Positions 50,208 through 59,681 of a stretch of DNA of 64,000 nt are shown here, in pieces. The notes below the pieces were generated by a model that ran no database searches, had not been told where the DNA came from, and saw only the letters and a list, made by a program, of their open reading frames with translations. Numbering within the stretch: position 1 is the stretch's first letter; the number at the start of each line of letters is the position of its first letter. A program made the position numbers and the translations under genes. This DNA comes from an uncultured Christensenella sp. (GTDB taxonomy: Bacteria > Bacillota > Clostridia > Christensenellales > Borkfalkiaceae): contig CAJTLF010000011.1 of NCBI GenBank assembly GCA_910577555.1, positions 9,164-73,163 on the forward strand, written 5' to 3'.

Positions 50208-51875
50208 TTAAAGCCAAACGATATTGTTTACCGCATATCCCACGGGTCCGTCAACCGTAAATTTCTTTTCACCCGTATAATCTATAAGCGACGCGCCGCC
50301 GTCCGTCTTGAACGCCTTGCTCTCGAGAACGACGCTCTGCCACGCTCCGCCCACTACGTTTACTATGCAGTAGTAATCTTCGCCCGTAGCCAAATCGTGT
50401 ATTGCAAGAGTAATTTTAGTGTCGCTTTCGGCAAATAAATCGAGCGAAAGCACGCTGTTATTGCTTGCCGCATAGCGGGGATTGCTCATTCTGTAAGTGG
50501 TGAGTCCGTATTCCGAATACGCTCCGCTCACTCCCCTTGCCTTATTAACCAGCCGCGGCAAAAGCTCGGCGTTGGCAAGGAAAATCCCGCCAATCGCACA
50601 CGAACGGGTATCCGCCACGACAAAGCCGTCCACGCCGTTTGCGTCCGAATACAGTACGCGGCATTTAGACTGCATATTGCGGAACTTCCCGCTTATTTTC
50701 TTAGCAACGACCTTCGACCAAACGCTGAAAGAATTAGCGTAGCGCACGCGGCAAAGCACGAAAATAGTCGAAGTTTTTTCGTAAATATTCAGATAAAAAG
50801 TGCGGTTACTGCCGTCTTTCGGTTTACATACGCTCCATTCGCGCAAGGAAGAATTCTGGCAATCTTCTGCAAGAAATATGTTGCAGGTCACCGCAACGCC
50901 CTGCTCGTCAACGACGGCGCGGGCAACCAGATTGCAATTTTCGTCCATTTCGACGAAAACCTCCGCGGGTTTGGGAATAAAGACCTGTCTGTTTTTAAGG
51001 TTTTTATCCAAAAACAGGAACATATCTTCAACGCTGTGCGCACCGATAACCGCGGAGCATTGCATCGAATAGGCAATCGAGCTTTCATTTAAAAACTCCG
51101 GGTTGATGCGCGTATAGGTATCGTAAGCCCTGTCGTAATCGAACGCGGGGTCGTTGGTAGAACAAAGCAACAGCGCGGGGCAACGGATATACGGCGCGTA
51201 CGCCTGTGAATCTATGCCCGCGATAAAGCGGTATCTCTCGTCGTCGAGAGCAGGCTCTTCCTGCGAATACTTGTTCACGCCGTTATACGCCTTCCAGCCG
51301 GCGGCGCACACGGGAACTATACAGTTGAATTTACCCGCAACTCCGAGCTTCCAGGCAATTTCACCGCCGTCGCGAATGCCGAGAACGGCAATATCTTCAC
51401 TGCCAGTGCGCTCGACGATATATTTACGGGCGTAAAGCCCCACGCTCACCCACTCGTACCAGCTGGTCAAATCCGCGCTGTCGTCAACGAAATCCTTATA
51501 ATGCCCGCATCTCGCGGTGTTAGCATAAAATACGTTTTCGGGATAAACGGTATGATGCTCGCAGCCTTCCCACTCCCCGCGGTAATCCACCATTAAAACG
51601 GAGTAGCCGCGCTTAGCCAAAAAGTATATAAACTCGCCGTCTATCGTCTTGTCGCTGTCGGGCAGAACGAGTACGGTGGCGTTGCCCGCCGCCGCGCCGC
51701 AGCTTGCAAAACACGCGGCTATTCTCACTCTTCCTTCAAACGTATCTCTTCCGTCAAACGCAACCCGTTCGATTTTCACTCCGTCGTAAATGGTTTCGGA
51801 AATCTTTTCGGAATTTAATTCGAGACTGTCGTCGAAGTTATTCCACAATGAAAGCGGTGTTAAAATATTTGACAA
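50208..51875 (-). CDS. Alpha/beta hydrolase-like protein with unusual nucleophile elbow
   Basis: This 555-aa protein lacks a signal peptide. The N-terminal half (about 50-310) has an alpha/beta hydrolase layout: TVLVLPDSDKTIDGEFIYFLAKRGYSVLMVDYRG, an elbow at VLGIRDGGEIAWKLGV (about 170), then CPALLLCSTNDPAFDY and GAHSVEDMFLFLDK (acid and His regions). The elbow reads GIRDGG where GxSxG is expected, so the serine nucleophile is missing. The C-terminal half (about 310-555) is beta-rich and unassigned. It lies between sbcC and lepB on one transcript. The function is unknown. Confidence 0.8.
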   Translation of the reverse strand: MSNILTPLSLWNNFDDSLELNSEKISETIYDGVKIERVAFDGRDTFEGRVRIAACFASCGAAAGNATVLVLPDSDKTIDGEFIYFLAKRGYSVLMVDYRGEWEGCEHHTVYPENVFYANTARCGHYKDFVDDSADLTSWYEWVSVGLYARKYIVERTGSEDIAVLGIRDGGEIAWKLGVAGKFNCIVPVCAAGWKAYNGVNKYSQEEPALDDERYRFIAGIDSQAYAPYIRCPALLLCSTNDPAFDYDRAYDTYTRINPEFLNESSIAYSMQCSAVIGAHSVEDMFLFLDKNLKNRQVFIPKPAEVFVEMDENCNLVARAVVDEQGVAVTCNIFLAEDCQNSSLREWSVCKPKDGSNRTFYLNIYEKTSTIFVLCRVRYANSFSVWSKVVAKKISGKFRNMQSKCRVLYSDANGVDGFVVADTRSCAIGGIFLANAELLPRLVNKARGVSGAYSEYGLTTYRMSNPRYAASNNSVLSLDLFAESDTKITLAIHDLATGEDYYCIVNVVGGAWQSVVLESKAFKTDGGASLIDYTGEKKFTVDGPVGYAVNNIVWL

Positions 51876-51885
51876 AAAGTACTCC

Positions 51886-54564
51886 TCAGCAACTCACGCT
51901 CACGGTAGAACCGTGGCATTCGGTCGCTTTTTTTACGGTTATTTGATTTGTTATCCTGTGTTTAAGTTCTTCCACGTGACTGATAACGCCTATCGTGAAC
52001 GAAGTGCTTTTCAGCTTTTCGAGCGCGCTCATTACAGTATCCAACAGCGAGCCGTCCAAAGTTCCGAAGCCTTCGTCAAGGAAGAAAAACTCTATCGATT
52101 TTTGAGATTTGGCACATATAGTCTGCGACAGCGCGAGAGCAAGCGAGAGAGAAACAAGAAAGGTTTCACCGCCCGAAAGGGTGTTCACCCCGCGCAGGCT
52201 TCCGCAATTGAAATTATCGCCTACGGAAAAGTTATTGTCCTTATAGGTAAGAAAATATCTGCCGCCCGTCAGATTTAAAAGCGTACTCGACGCAAGCGAA
52301 GAAATATCGGTAAGGTATTCGTTCGCGATAAACTCCAAAAATTTATTGTTTTTGGTTATCTCTTTAAGCCTTGCGGCAAGATTGCGCTCGCGCTCCGTTT
52401 GGGTAACGCGCTTTTCAATCTCTTTCTTCTCCGCAAGCCGCTTTTCCATACTCGCGCACTCGCTCTTTTTAACGGCTATATCGCCCGTAACTGCGGCTAT
52501 TTTTTCCGACAGCACAGCCCTTTCGCTCTGAACGGATAAAAGAACTTCGTCCGTCGCGTATTGCAATCCTTCGATATTTTTAAGCTCGGCGCATCTCGAT
52601 TTTAAGGTAAGCACGCGGGCGTCGTAATCTTCCACGCTCTTCCTTGCATCGGGTATATCCCCGTACTTAGCCGCGTTTTGCCTGCATTTTTCAACGCCGC
52701 CGAGAGCCTTTTCCGCAAGCAATTTTTCAAGCCTTTCGCTAAGCCCCGAAATCTCCGTTTGGCTCGCCACGCAAAGGGTGTTCAGCTTTTCGCACTCTAT
52801 CGAAAGCTCCCGCTCCCTTTTTACGGCTTGCTCGGCTTTTAAAGATAAATTGCTTTTCTTCTCTTTCAGCTCTTTCAGTTTCCTTTCGTTTAACGATACG
52901 GCTTTCGCGTAATCCTTGCAATCCTGCCCGAACACGGCGTTCAGCTCCGCGACTATCTCGTCAGCCCGTTCGCGCAAAACCTTGCCGTCGCGTTTACCGT
53001 TTTCAAGCTCGCTAATTTTGATTTTAACCGTAGCTTCGGTATTTTGCAACCTTTCACGGGCGGAATTTAGCCTTTTTAACAAATTTTCGCGTTCTTCTTC
53101 CGCGATTTCGTATTCCTTTAACCGCTCGTTCACGCGCTCCATCTTAAAATCGCGCACGTCGTTTATCCGTTGGGTATATTCTGAAATTTTGTTTGCCGTT
53201 TCGCACTGTACGTATTCGTAAAGGGGCGAATCGTCGCTGTAACACTTTACCTTACCGCTGAAATTCAAAAGCCAGTCAAGATTTTTGGAATACTCTTCAC
53301 GCAAAACCGCGCCCTTGAACTCTTCGTTTATTATTTTTTCTATTTCTTTCCCCGAACGCCCGTCGTATTCCTTTTGCAGCTTTTCCACCGCCGCAATAAG
53401 CCCGTCGCGCTCGCTTTGGGCTTTTTTAAGGCTTTCGTCCAACGCTTTATATTGCACGCGCTTTTCTTCGAGTTCGCGCTTTAAAGCAGAAAGCTTTTCT
53501 TCCTTACCTTCGCAAGCCGCGTACTTTGCGGCAAGCTCCACGCACTTATTTATTTCCCCGTCGAAATCGCACTCTTTCAATTGAAAATCGTACTCGGCAA
53601 TAAGCTTTTTCGCTTTTTCAAGCTCTTCATTCAGCCTTTCCCTGTCGGAAATTAAAAGAGCCTTGGTCTCCGTCTTTTTCCTTATTTCACCGTCAAGCCT
53701 TACCGCCTCGCGGCAATCTTCCAAGGTAGTAAGCCCCGCACGCAACTCGTCAACTTCCGCCCGACGCTTTTCCAATTCGGAAAGACTTTCCCGCGCCGTT
53801 ACCAACTCGTTGCGCAAGCCGTTTAAATTTTTAATTCTGTCGTGCGTTTCGGTTACCGCTTTTTCTTTTAATTTAAGCTCTTTTTCCAAAGCCAAACCGG
53901 CGTCGAGCGCGGCTTTCAATTCTTCCGCCGCCTGTTTGGTTACCGACGCGTAGGCGGCAAGCCCGCCCGCCGCGTTCTGGTATTTTATTTCTATCTCGTT
54001 TAAAAGCTCGTTAAGCTTTATCTTGAGCCTGTCGCCGTACCGCGAAAGATTAAACAACCTTTCCATAAGTTTGAGACGTTCGGCGGGCATCGACTTTACG
54101 AACTGCGCAAACTCGCCCTGCGGCAAAGCTATGCACTTGCGGAAATCTTCCGCATCGACGCCGAGTATTTCGGTAATTTTACTCTCAACCGCCGTCGCTT
54201 TATCGGCAATGCAAACTTCCTTTTCGCCGTCCTTTTCATAGAGCATCGCCTTATGCGTGCCGCTCTTATCCTTTTTGAGAGTGCGGTCTACGGTGTAAAC
54301 CTTCCGTTTCCCGTCGTTAATGATATTGAATGAAAAAGTAACCTTCGCCGCGTCTGAACGGTAATTTATTATATCCGTCTTTTCCTTACTGCGTTCCACT
54401 TTGCCGTAGAGCGCGAAATTTATCGCGTCCAGAATAGTGCTTTTTCCGCTGCCGGTATCGCCGAAAATTCCGAAAATTCCGCTTCTCGTCAAACTTTCGA
54501 AGTCTATTATAGTATGCTCGGAAAAACTGTTTATTCCCGAAAACTGTAATTTTAACGGTTTCAT
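51886..54564 (-). CDS. sbcC: Exonuclease subunit SbcC
   Basis: This 892-aa SMC-like ATPase works with SbcD to cut DNA hairpins and blocked ends. Walker A is FGDTGSGKSTILDAINFALYG (about 34-42). Long coiled coils follow (about 190-700), then the signature NTLSGGETFLVSLSLALALS and Walker B EFFFLDEGFGTLDGSLL. It is shorter than usual (about 1,000-1,050), and I find no CxxC zinc-hook motif at the coiled-coil apex. It overlaps sbcD by 4 bp. Confidence 0.94.
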   Translation of the reverse strand: MKPLKLQFSGINSFSEHTIIDFESLTRSGIFGIFGDTGSGKSTILDAINFALYGKVERSKEKTDIINYRSDAAKVTFSFNIINDGKRKVYTVDRTLKKDKSGTHKAMLYEKDGEKEVCIADKATAVESKITEILGVDAEDFRKCIALPQGEFAQFVKSMPAERLKLMERLFNLSRYGDRLKIKLNELLNEIEIKYQNAAGGLAAYASVTKQAAEELKAALDAGLALEKELKLKEKAVTETHDRIKNLNGLRNELVTARESLSELEKRRAEVDELRAGLTTLEDCREAVRLDGEIRKKTETKALLISDRERLNEELEKAKKLIAEYDFQLKECDFDGEINKCVELAAKYAACEGKEEKLSALKRELEEKRVQYKALDESLKKAQSERDGLIAAVEKLQKEYDGRSGKEIEKIINEEFKGAVLREEYSKNLDWLLNFSGKVKCYSDDSPLYEYVQCETANKISEYTQRINDVRDFKMERVNERLKEYEIAEEERENLLKRLNSARERLQNTEATVKIKISELENGKRDGKVLRERADEIVAELNAVFGQDCKDYAKAVSLNERKLKELKEKKSNLSLKAEQAVKRERELSIECEKLNTLCVASQTEISGLSERLEKLLAEKALGGVEKCRQNAAKYGDIPDARKSVEDYDARVLTLKSRCAELKNIEGLQYATDEVLLSVQSERAVLSEKIAAVTGDIAVKKSECASMEKRLAEKKEIEKRVTQTERERNLAARLKEITKNNKFLEFIANEYLTDISSLASSTLLNLTGGRYFLTYKDNNFSVGDNFNCGSLRGVNTLSGGETFLVSLSLALALSQTICAKSQKSIEFFFLDEGFGTLDGSLLDTVMSALEKLKSTSFTIGVISHVEELKHRITNQITVKKATECHGSTVSVSC

Positions 54565-55712
54565 TCATGCTCCGTAAGCGAAAGAAACAGCGCGAGCAGC
54601 TCATCCGGAGCGGTATCGCCGTATCTTAAAGCGTAATATTCGGTAAATAGTTGGGATGAAGTCTTGTTCTTGTTCGAAACTTTGTTTTCGTCGTCAATCC
54701 GAGCGTTGGCAAATTCGGCTTTTAATAAAATTAAGTTCTCGCACTCGTGTAAAGCGGAGCTTTCCTGCGGGGTCAAAGGCTCGCGCAAATTCAGCGTAAG
54801 CTCCACGAATCGTTCGGGGTTGGCGTTTAAAAGCGCAACGCCGTCGGCAACGCTGTTCGCCTGTAATCTGATAAGCTGTTTGGTTACCGTAACGGGTACG
54901 CGTTTGAAATTTTTAACGCCGTCGCAAGTCAAATCGAATACGTTTACCGACTTTTCGCTCCCGCTCTCGTCAAATGAAAACTGCATCGGCGCGCCCGGAT
55001 AATGGGCGTTTGTACCCAAAATCTGCCGTTTATGCAGATGACCGAGCGCGATATAGTCGCAGTCGGGCAACAGCTTAAGCGGAACGGCGCGCGCGCCGCC
55101 AAGGTCAATTTCCCGCTCGCTGTCGCTTACCGAACCGCCCGCAACGAAAATATGCGAAAGGAAAACCGAAGGCATTTTTTCCGTCTTGCCTTCTTCCCCG
55201 CTTGCAATCCAACGCTCTATCTTTTCGTTGAAGGTTTCGTCCGTTCTGCCTTCTTTAAACCGCGCTTCGTTGGGGTAGGGCAACGCGTTTATATATACCC
55301 GCTCGCCCGCGGCATTTTGGAATATAACCCAGCCGCAACCCGACTTTACGGGATAAACAGCACCCCTTTTTGCACAGCTTACGGGCGAAAGATTGTTGCC
55401 TATTATATACGCATTAAGCTCTTCCGCAAGAGCGGCGGCGGCGGTAAGCCGAACGTAGTCGTCGTGATTGCCGCTTATAACCAGTACCGCGCAAATCTCG
55501 GATAAAAGCTTAAGCCCCGAGTAAAAAATCTCTTCCGCTTCTGCCGACGGGGTATAGGTATCGAAAACGTCGCCGGCAATCAATACCAGCTCCACGCGTT
55601 CTTGAACGCATATCGCTTTCAACCCGTCAAAAACGGCGCGGAACTCGTCGTAACGCTCTCTCCCCATTAATTTTTTCCCGATATGCAAATCGGAAGTATG
55701 CAAAATTTTCAT
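54561..55712 (-). CDS. sbcD: Exonuclease subunit SbcD
   Basis: This 383-aa Mre11-type nuclease has the phosphoesterase motifs LHTSDLHIGKKL (residues 4-15), LIAGDVFDTYTPSAEAEE, VISGNHDDYVRL and ALGHLHKRQIL. It is the nuclease partner of SbcC, with the standard gene order and overlap. It diverges from the DnaD-like gene. Confidence 0.96.
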   Translation of the reverse strand: MKILHTSDLHIGKKLMGRERYDEFRAVFDGLKAICVQERVELVLIAGDVFDTYTPSAEAEEIFYSGLKLLSEICAVLVISGNHDDYVRLTAAAALAEELNAYIIGNNLSPVSCAKRGAVYPVKSGCGWVIFQNAAGERVYINALPYPNEARFKEGRTDETFNEKIERWIASGEEGKTEKMPSVFLSHIFVAGGSVSDSEREIDLGGARAVPLKLLPDCDYIALGHLHKRQILGTNAHYPGAPMQFSFDESGSEKSVNVFDLTCDGVKNFKRVPVTVTKQLIRLQANSVADGVALLNANPERFVELTLNLREPLTPQESSALHECENLILLKAEFANARIDDENKVSNKNKTSSQLFTEYYALRYGDTAPDELLALFLSLTEHE

Positions 55713-55751
55713 CGGTCGGCTTAAATTTATATTTTAATAATGGTTTTTGCG

Positions 55752-55780
55752 TTGATTTTTACCGCACAAGCGTTTATAAT
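55752..55780 (+). promoter_or_regulatory. Promoter of the DnaD-like gene
   Basis: TTGATT (55752-55757) and TATAAT (55775-55780) are 17 bases apart, about 70 bases before the ATG. Confidence 0.75.
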
Positions 55781-55850
55781 AAAATTCATCGCTTATAAAA
55801 TTATAGTCCATTTCGGGCAATAAATCAAGCGTTTAAAGGAGTTTTGAAAA

Positions 55851-57557
55851 ATGGCTTTTATTTCGGTATCCGAAGGGCTGATTAAAAAATCAACCACCAC
55901 GGTAGAAAACAAGTTTATAACCAAATATCTGCCCGTATTAAACTCCGACGCGGTCAAGGTTTATCTGTATTCGCTCTACCTTTGTCAGAGCGGACTGCCT
56001 TACACCGTGGAAGACTTCGCAAAGTCGATAAATTTCTCCGTTGAAAAGGTTAAAGAAATTTTCGACTTTTTAGAAGAATTCGAGCTTATTTCGATAGTCA
56101 GCCGCGAACCTTACGAAGTAAAGCTTTTAGAAGCGGAAAACGTGAGCGGTACTCCCAAAAAATTCAAGCCCGAAAAGTATTCGGATTTTGCAAAGACCGT
56201 ACAGAGCGTTCTCAGCGGCAGAATGATTTCTTCCAACGAATTTATGGAATATTTCTTACTTTTGGAAGAGTACGGCTTTGAGCAGAACGCATTAATTATG
56301 ATTATAAATTACTGCGTCAATCTGCACGGCAACGCAATAAGATTTCAGTACATAAAAAAGGTAGCCAAAAGCTTTGCCGAAGAAGGCGCGGTCACCGCAA
56401 AAAAAGTGGACGAAAAGCTCAGCGCGTACACTTCTTCCACTCCCGCGCTTATCGAGCTTTTCAAAGCCGTGGGAATTAAAAAACAGCCCGACGTGGACGA
56501 CGATAAATTATACAAAAAATGGACGGCTACGCTCGGTTTTGACGAAAAAGCCATTGCCGTTGCGGCGAAACAATTCAAAACCCGCACGGTTGAAAAGCTG
56601 GACGACGTTCTGGAAGAGCTGTTTAAAAACAGAAAATTCGACGCAAAAGAGATTGAAGATTACTGTAAAAACAAAAATTCGGTGTACAATCTCGCTTACG
56701 ATATCGCAAAAAGCCTTGGCGTGTATATGCAGACCGCCGCGCCCTTCGTCGAAACTTACGTAAACGCGTGGTGCAACCGCGGTTTTTCGTTCGCAATACT
56801 TAAAACGGTTGCCGAATACCTTTTCAGACAGGGCAACCGCTCGTTTGAAGAAATGGACGCATTTTTACAAAAGCTATACGATAACGGCGTGGTCGCCGAC
56901 AGGAGCGTAAACGACTATATCGCAAAGCGCAACGGCGAAGATTTGCTCATAAAAGAGCTTTTGACGGCGTGCGGACTTTCTCGGAAAATCACCCCTTGGG
57001 ACATAGAGAGCCTTGCAAAATGGCGCAGTTGGAATTTTTCAGACGAGATGCTGTTTGAAGCGGCTAAGCTCTCGTGCGGCAAAGCAAATCCCATGGCTTA
57101 CGTAAACGGCGTGCTTTCGGGTTGGAAAGCAGACGGCGTATACTCTGTTGATAAGATAACTTCAACCGCCGCAAAGACGGCAAATAACGACGAACGCGCG
57201 ACGCGCGCGCAGATAGACAGACACTATTACGACTTGCGCCACGCGGCACAGGAGCGCGCGGAAAACGCACTCAACAGAGCCACCGCAGACCCCGTTTACG
57301 GCGGCGTGAGAAAAAAACTTGCCGAACTCGGCATCGAGCTTGCCTTCGCGGAAATACGGGATAAAAACGAAGCGGCAAAAATCGCAAAAGAGATGCGCGA
57401 GCTTGAAACGGACGGCGATAGACGCCTTGCCGAACTCGGAATTAACAAGAGCGACTTCGTCCCCCGCTATTCCTGTGAAATCTGCAACGACACGGGTTAC
57501 GACGACGGCGGCGCACCCTGCGCTTGTATGAAAAAATATTTAAAATCTTTAAACTAA
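55851..57557 (+). CDS. DnaD-domain replication protein with C-terminal zinc module
   Basis: This 568-aa protein starts behind AAAGGAG. A winged-helix N-terminal domain (about 25-105: KVYLYSLYLCQSGLPYTVEDFAKSINFSVEKVKEIFDFLEEFEL) precedes repeated DnaD-like helical domains (about 125-430: LGVYMQTAAPFVETYVNAWCNRGFSFAILKTVAEYLFRQG). The C-terminus (about 465-568) resembles the N-terminal part of DnaC/DnaI helicase loaders: RRLAELGINKSDFVPRYSC, then C..CNDTGYDDGGAPCACM. It probably helps load DnaB at primosomes. In relatives an AAA+ loader gene follows; here there is none. Confidence 0.88.
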   Translation: MAFISVSEGLIKKSTTTVENKFITKYLPVLNSDAVKVYLYSLYLCQSGLPYTVEDFAKSINFSVEKVKEIFDFLEEFELISIVSREPYEVKLLEAENVSGTPKKFKPEKYSDFAKTVQSVLSGRMISSNEFMEYFLLLEEYGFEQNALIMIINYCVNLHGNAIRFQYIKKVAKSFAEEGAVTAKKVDEKLSAYTSSTPALIELFKAVGIKKQPDVDDDKLYKKWTATLGFDEKAIAVAAKQFKTRTVEKLDDVLEELFKNRKFDAKEIEDYCKNKNSVYNLAYDIAKSLGVYMQTAAPFVETYVNAWCNRGFSFAILKTVAEYLFRQGNRSFEEMDAFLQKLYDNGVVADRSVNDYIAKRNGEDLLIKELLTACGLSRKITPWDIESLAKWRSWNFSDEMLFEAAKLSCGKANPMAYVNGVLSGWKADGVYSVDKITSTAAKTANNDERATRAQIDRHYYDLRHAAQERAENALNRATADPVYGGVRKKLAELGIELAFAEIRDKNEAAKIAKEMRELETDGDRRLAELGINKSDFVPRYSCEICNDTGYDDGGAPCACMKKYLKSLN

Positions 57558-57593
57558 AAAACTTCGGGTTTACAGTAATTTAGCGGAGTGTTT

Positions 57594-58310
57594 ATGAAAA
57601 TAGCGGTAATAAACGGTACGGAAAAACAAGGCGTTACATACCACTTGAAACAAACTTTTTTGAATAATTTTCAAAGTGCGCATATAGTTGAGTATTACCT
57701 GCCGAAAGATTGCCCGTCCTTTTGTGTTGGTTGCACGAATTGCTTTATGAAAGGTGAAAGCAGTTGTAAGGACTTTGATTATATCAATATTATAGAAAAA
57801 TCGCTTTTAGAGGCTGATTTAATCGTTATGACTTCTCCTGCGTATGTTATGCACGCTACGGGTGCAATGAAAGCGCTTCTCGACCATTTTGGCTACCGTT
57901 GGATGCCACATAGACCGGTCGCAGAAATGTTTGGCAAACGTGCCGTTATCATTACGCAATGTTTGGGTTCGGGCGCAAAATCGACGGCACAAGATATAAA
58001 ACACAGCCTATCGTGGTGGGGTATTTCTAAAATCGGAGTATTCAATAGTGCGCTTATGAGTAACCTGATATGGGATAAGCTGCCCGAAAAGAAGCGGAAA
58101 AGTCTGACAAGAAAAATCAATAGCCTTGCCCGCAAATTTGCAAGGATAAATTATGCAAAGCCTGCCCACACGAAGATTGCAATGAAAATAAAGTTTATGA
58201 TATGTCGCTTTATACAAAAGCAAGTACAAAAAAACGGTGTCGCAGGACTTGACTATGAATATTGGCAAACTAATGGTTGGCTTGCTCGAAAGCGTCCGTG
58301 GAAGCATTGA
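57594..58310 (+). CDS. Flavodoxin-family NADPH-dependent FMN reductase-like protein
   Basis: This 238-aa protein has the flavodoxin-like start MKIAVINGTEKQGVTYHL and VMTSPAYVMHATGAMKALLDHFGYRWM. A Cys cluster (CPSFCVGCTNCFMKGESSC, about 42-60) resembles that of Clostridial iron-sulfur flavoproteins or multimeric flavodoxin reductases. GGAG lies about 5 bases before the ATG at 57594; a GTG two codons upstream is less likely. Codon use is less GC-rich than the genes before it, so it may be a later arrival. The substrate is unknown. Confidence 0.85.
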   Translation: MKIAVINGTEKQGVTYHLKQTFLNNFQSAHIVEYYLPKDCPSFCVGCTNCFMKGESSCKDFDYINIIEKSLLEADLIVMTSPAYVMHATGAMKALLDHFGYRWMPHRPVAEMFGKRAVIITQCLGSGAKSTAQDIKHSLSWWGISKIGVFNSALMSNLIWDKLPEKKRKSLTRKINSLARKFARINYAKPAHTKIAMKIKFMICRFIQKQVQKNGVAGLDYEYWQTNGWLARKRPWKH

Positions 58311-58339
58311 CAGATAAATTTCAATTTGGAGACATTAAA

Positions 58340-58792
58340 GTGATTATTGAACTAATTAAAGAGAGCGAAATACAAGAAGTCTGCAATATGGTTGTTCGGG
58401 CGTGTAAGTATTCCGATTTTGCCAAGTTCTATCCGTCGCAATATTTTTATTGTACATACGACGAAATTAAAATGAAAATGGACAACGGGCATTTTTACGT
58501 TGTCAAAGATAACGGCAAAATTATCGGCTGTGGCGGTATAGCCGCATATTGGGACAGCATAACCGAGAGTTGGATACATACTATTTTCGTCGCACCCGAA
58601 TATCAGAGAAAAGGTGTCGGCAGAAAGATTGTCGAATTTTTGGAAAACGACGAATACGCAAAGAGAGCGAATAGAATTGAAATTCACTCCGCAATGTCGG
58701 CGATACCGTTTTATCGTAAATTAGGTTATGAACATAAGAACGGACAACTGATTTACGCCGACGGGCATTTCGACCTTGAAAAATTTGTATAA
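58340..58792 (+). CDS. GNAT family N-acetyltransferase
   Basis: This protein of about 150 aa starts at a GTG (58340) with TGGAG eight bases upstream; the frame is open 21 codons earlier, inside the flavodoxin gene. The acetyl-CoA site is IFVAPEYQRKGVGRKIVEFLE (Q/R-x-x-G-x-G/A), and the C-terminal IPFYRKLGYEHKNGQLIYADG is standard. Acceptor unknown. It probably shares a transcript with the flavodoxin-family gene and ends at a strong terminator. Confidence 0.9.
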   Translation: MIIELIKESEIQEVCNMVVRACKYSDFAKFYPSQYFYCTYDEIKMKMDNGHFYVVKDNGKIIGCGGIAAYWDSITESWIHTIFVAPEYQRKGVGRKIVEFLENDEYAKRANRIEIHSAMSAIPFYRKLGYEHKNGQLIYADGHFDLEKFV

Positions 58793-58835
58793 TAGAATGA
58801 CAACTTTCAATTTATCTTTCTAAAAGGTTTATAGT

Positions 58836-58871
58836 AAAAAGCTCTCGAACGATATGTTCGAGAGCTTTTGT
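58836..58871 (+). terminator. Terminator after the GNAT gene
   Basis: A 14-bp stem AAAAGCTCTCGAAC/GTTCGAGAGCTTTT with a five-base loop lies 44 bases past the stop. Confidence 0.9.
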
Positions 58872-58955
58872 CCTTGCTTGAAAGTATAACTCTTAATAAT
58901 TTAGTTTTTTAATTCCCTATGGGAAGCGCGCTTTTGCCCGCCGTTTTTTGATTAT

Positions 58956-59297
58956 TTATAAAAATATTGCGACTATGAACGACATATAGAATAAGAACAA
59001 TATAACACCCGCAGCCATAGATAAGGAACTTATAATAATTCCCGCAAGCGCAAGCCCCTTGTTGTCAAGCCCTTCTTCTTTAGCCTTTTTATAACCGATA
59101 ATACTGCAAATAAGACCGGCAATAGCGATAAAAAACGAAAGAATAAATCCTATTACCGCCATATTATTCGTCGTATCCTTGTATTGCGGATACTGGGGCG
59201 CACTGTATACCGCAGTAGTCACCGCCGTTTCCGCGCCGCAATGTGGACAATATACCGCTCTGTCGTCAATTTCTTTGCCACAATTCTTGCAAAACAT
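58956..59297 (-). CDS. Zinc-ribbon DUF4190-like membrane protein
   Basis: This 113-aa protein has an N-terminal zinc ribbon (MFCKNCGKEIDDRAVYCPHCG, CxxC-x13-CxxC), a Tyr/Pro linker and two membrane spans (MAVIGFILSFFIAIAGLICSIIGY; LALAGIIISSLSMAAGVILFLF). YKKAKEEGLDNKGLALAGIIIS matches the DUF4190 pattern. The role is unknown. The ribosome-binding site AGGAG precedes the ATG. It is the last ordinary chromosomal gene before the repeat/tRNA junction. Confidence 0.88.
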   Translation of the reverse strand: MFCKNCGKEIDDRAVYCPHCGAETAVTTAVYSAPQYPQYKDTTNNMAVIGFILSFFIAIAGLICSIIGYKKAKEEGLDNKGLALAGIIISSLSMAAGVILFLFYMSFIVAIFL

Positions 59298-59499
59298 ACA
59301 TATTCTCCTTAAATCTTTTTAGCAAATAACACCACCGTTACTCCGGTATCGGCAAACCCCGCAGAGTTTTTAGTTATACTATAGATTTATTATATAATCA
59401 AATAGCCGTCAAGTCAAGTGTTTTAAAAAATTTTGCGTTCCATACGCAAAAACGCTTGTATTTTAAAAAGTTTTGATATAAAATTAATGGGTATTAAAC

Positions 59500-59681
59500 G
59501 AGTGGTAAGCACGCCGTGCTTCGGTGCGACGAACGCTTGCGCGTTCTCCCACTCTCTTACTTAATACTTTCCACGCAGAGATGGCGGAGTGGTAAGCACG
59601 CCGTGCTTCGATACGACGAACGCTTGCGCGTTCTCCCACTCTCTTACTTAATATTTTCCACGCAGAGATGGCGGAGTGGTC
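59500..59681 (+). repeat. 87-bp tandem repeat built on a tRNA-Ser 5' end
   Basis: Units begin with GAGTGG at 59500, 59587 and 59674, exactly 87 bases apart; two are complete and the third runs straight into a tRNA-Ser body. Each unit ends with GCAGAGATGGCG, the first bases of tRNA-Ser. Inside each are two hairpins (AAGCACG/CGTGCTT and GAACGC/GCGTTC) enclosed by GAGTGG/CCACTC; in the first unit an outer GTATTAA/TTAATAC helix is added. The copies differ by only a few bases. No good reading frame exists. Confidence 0.85.
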
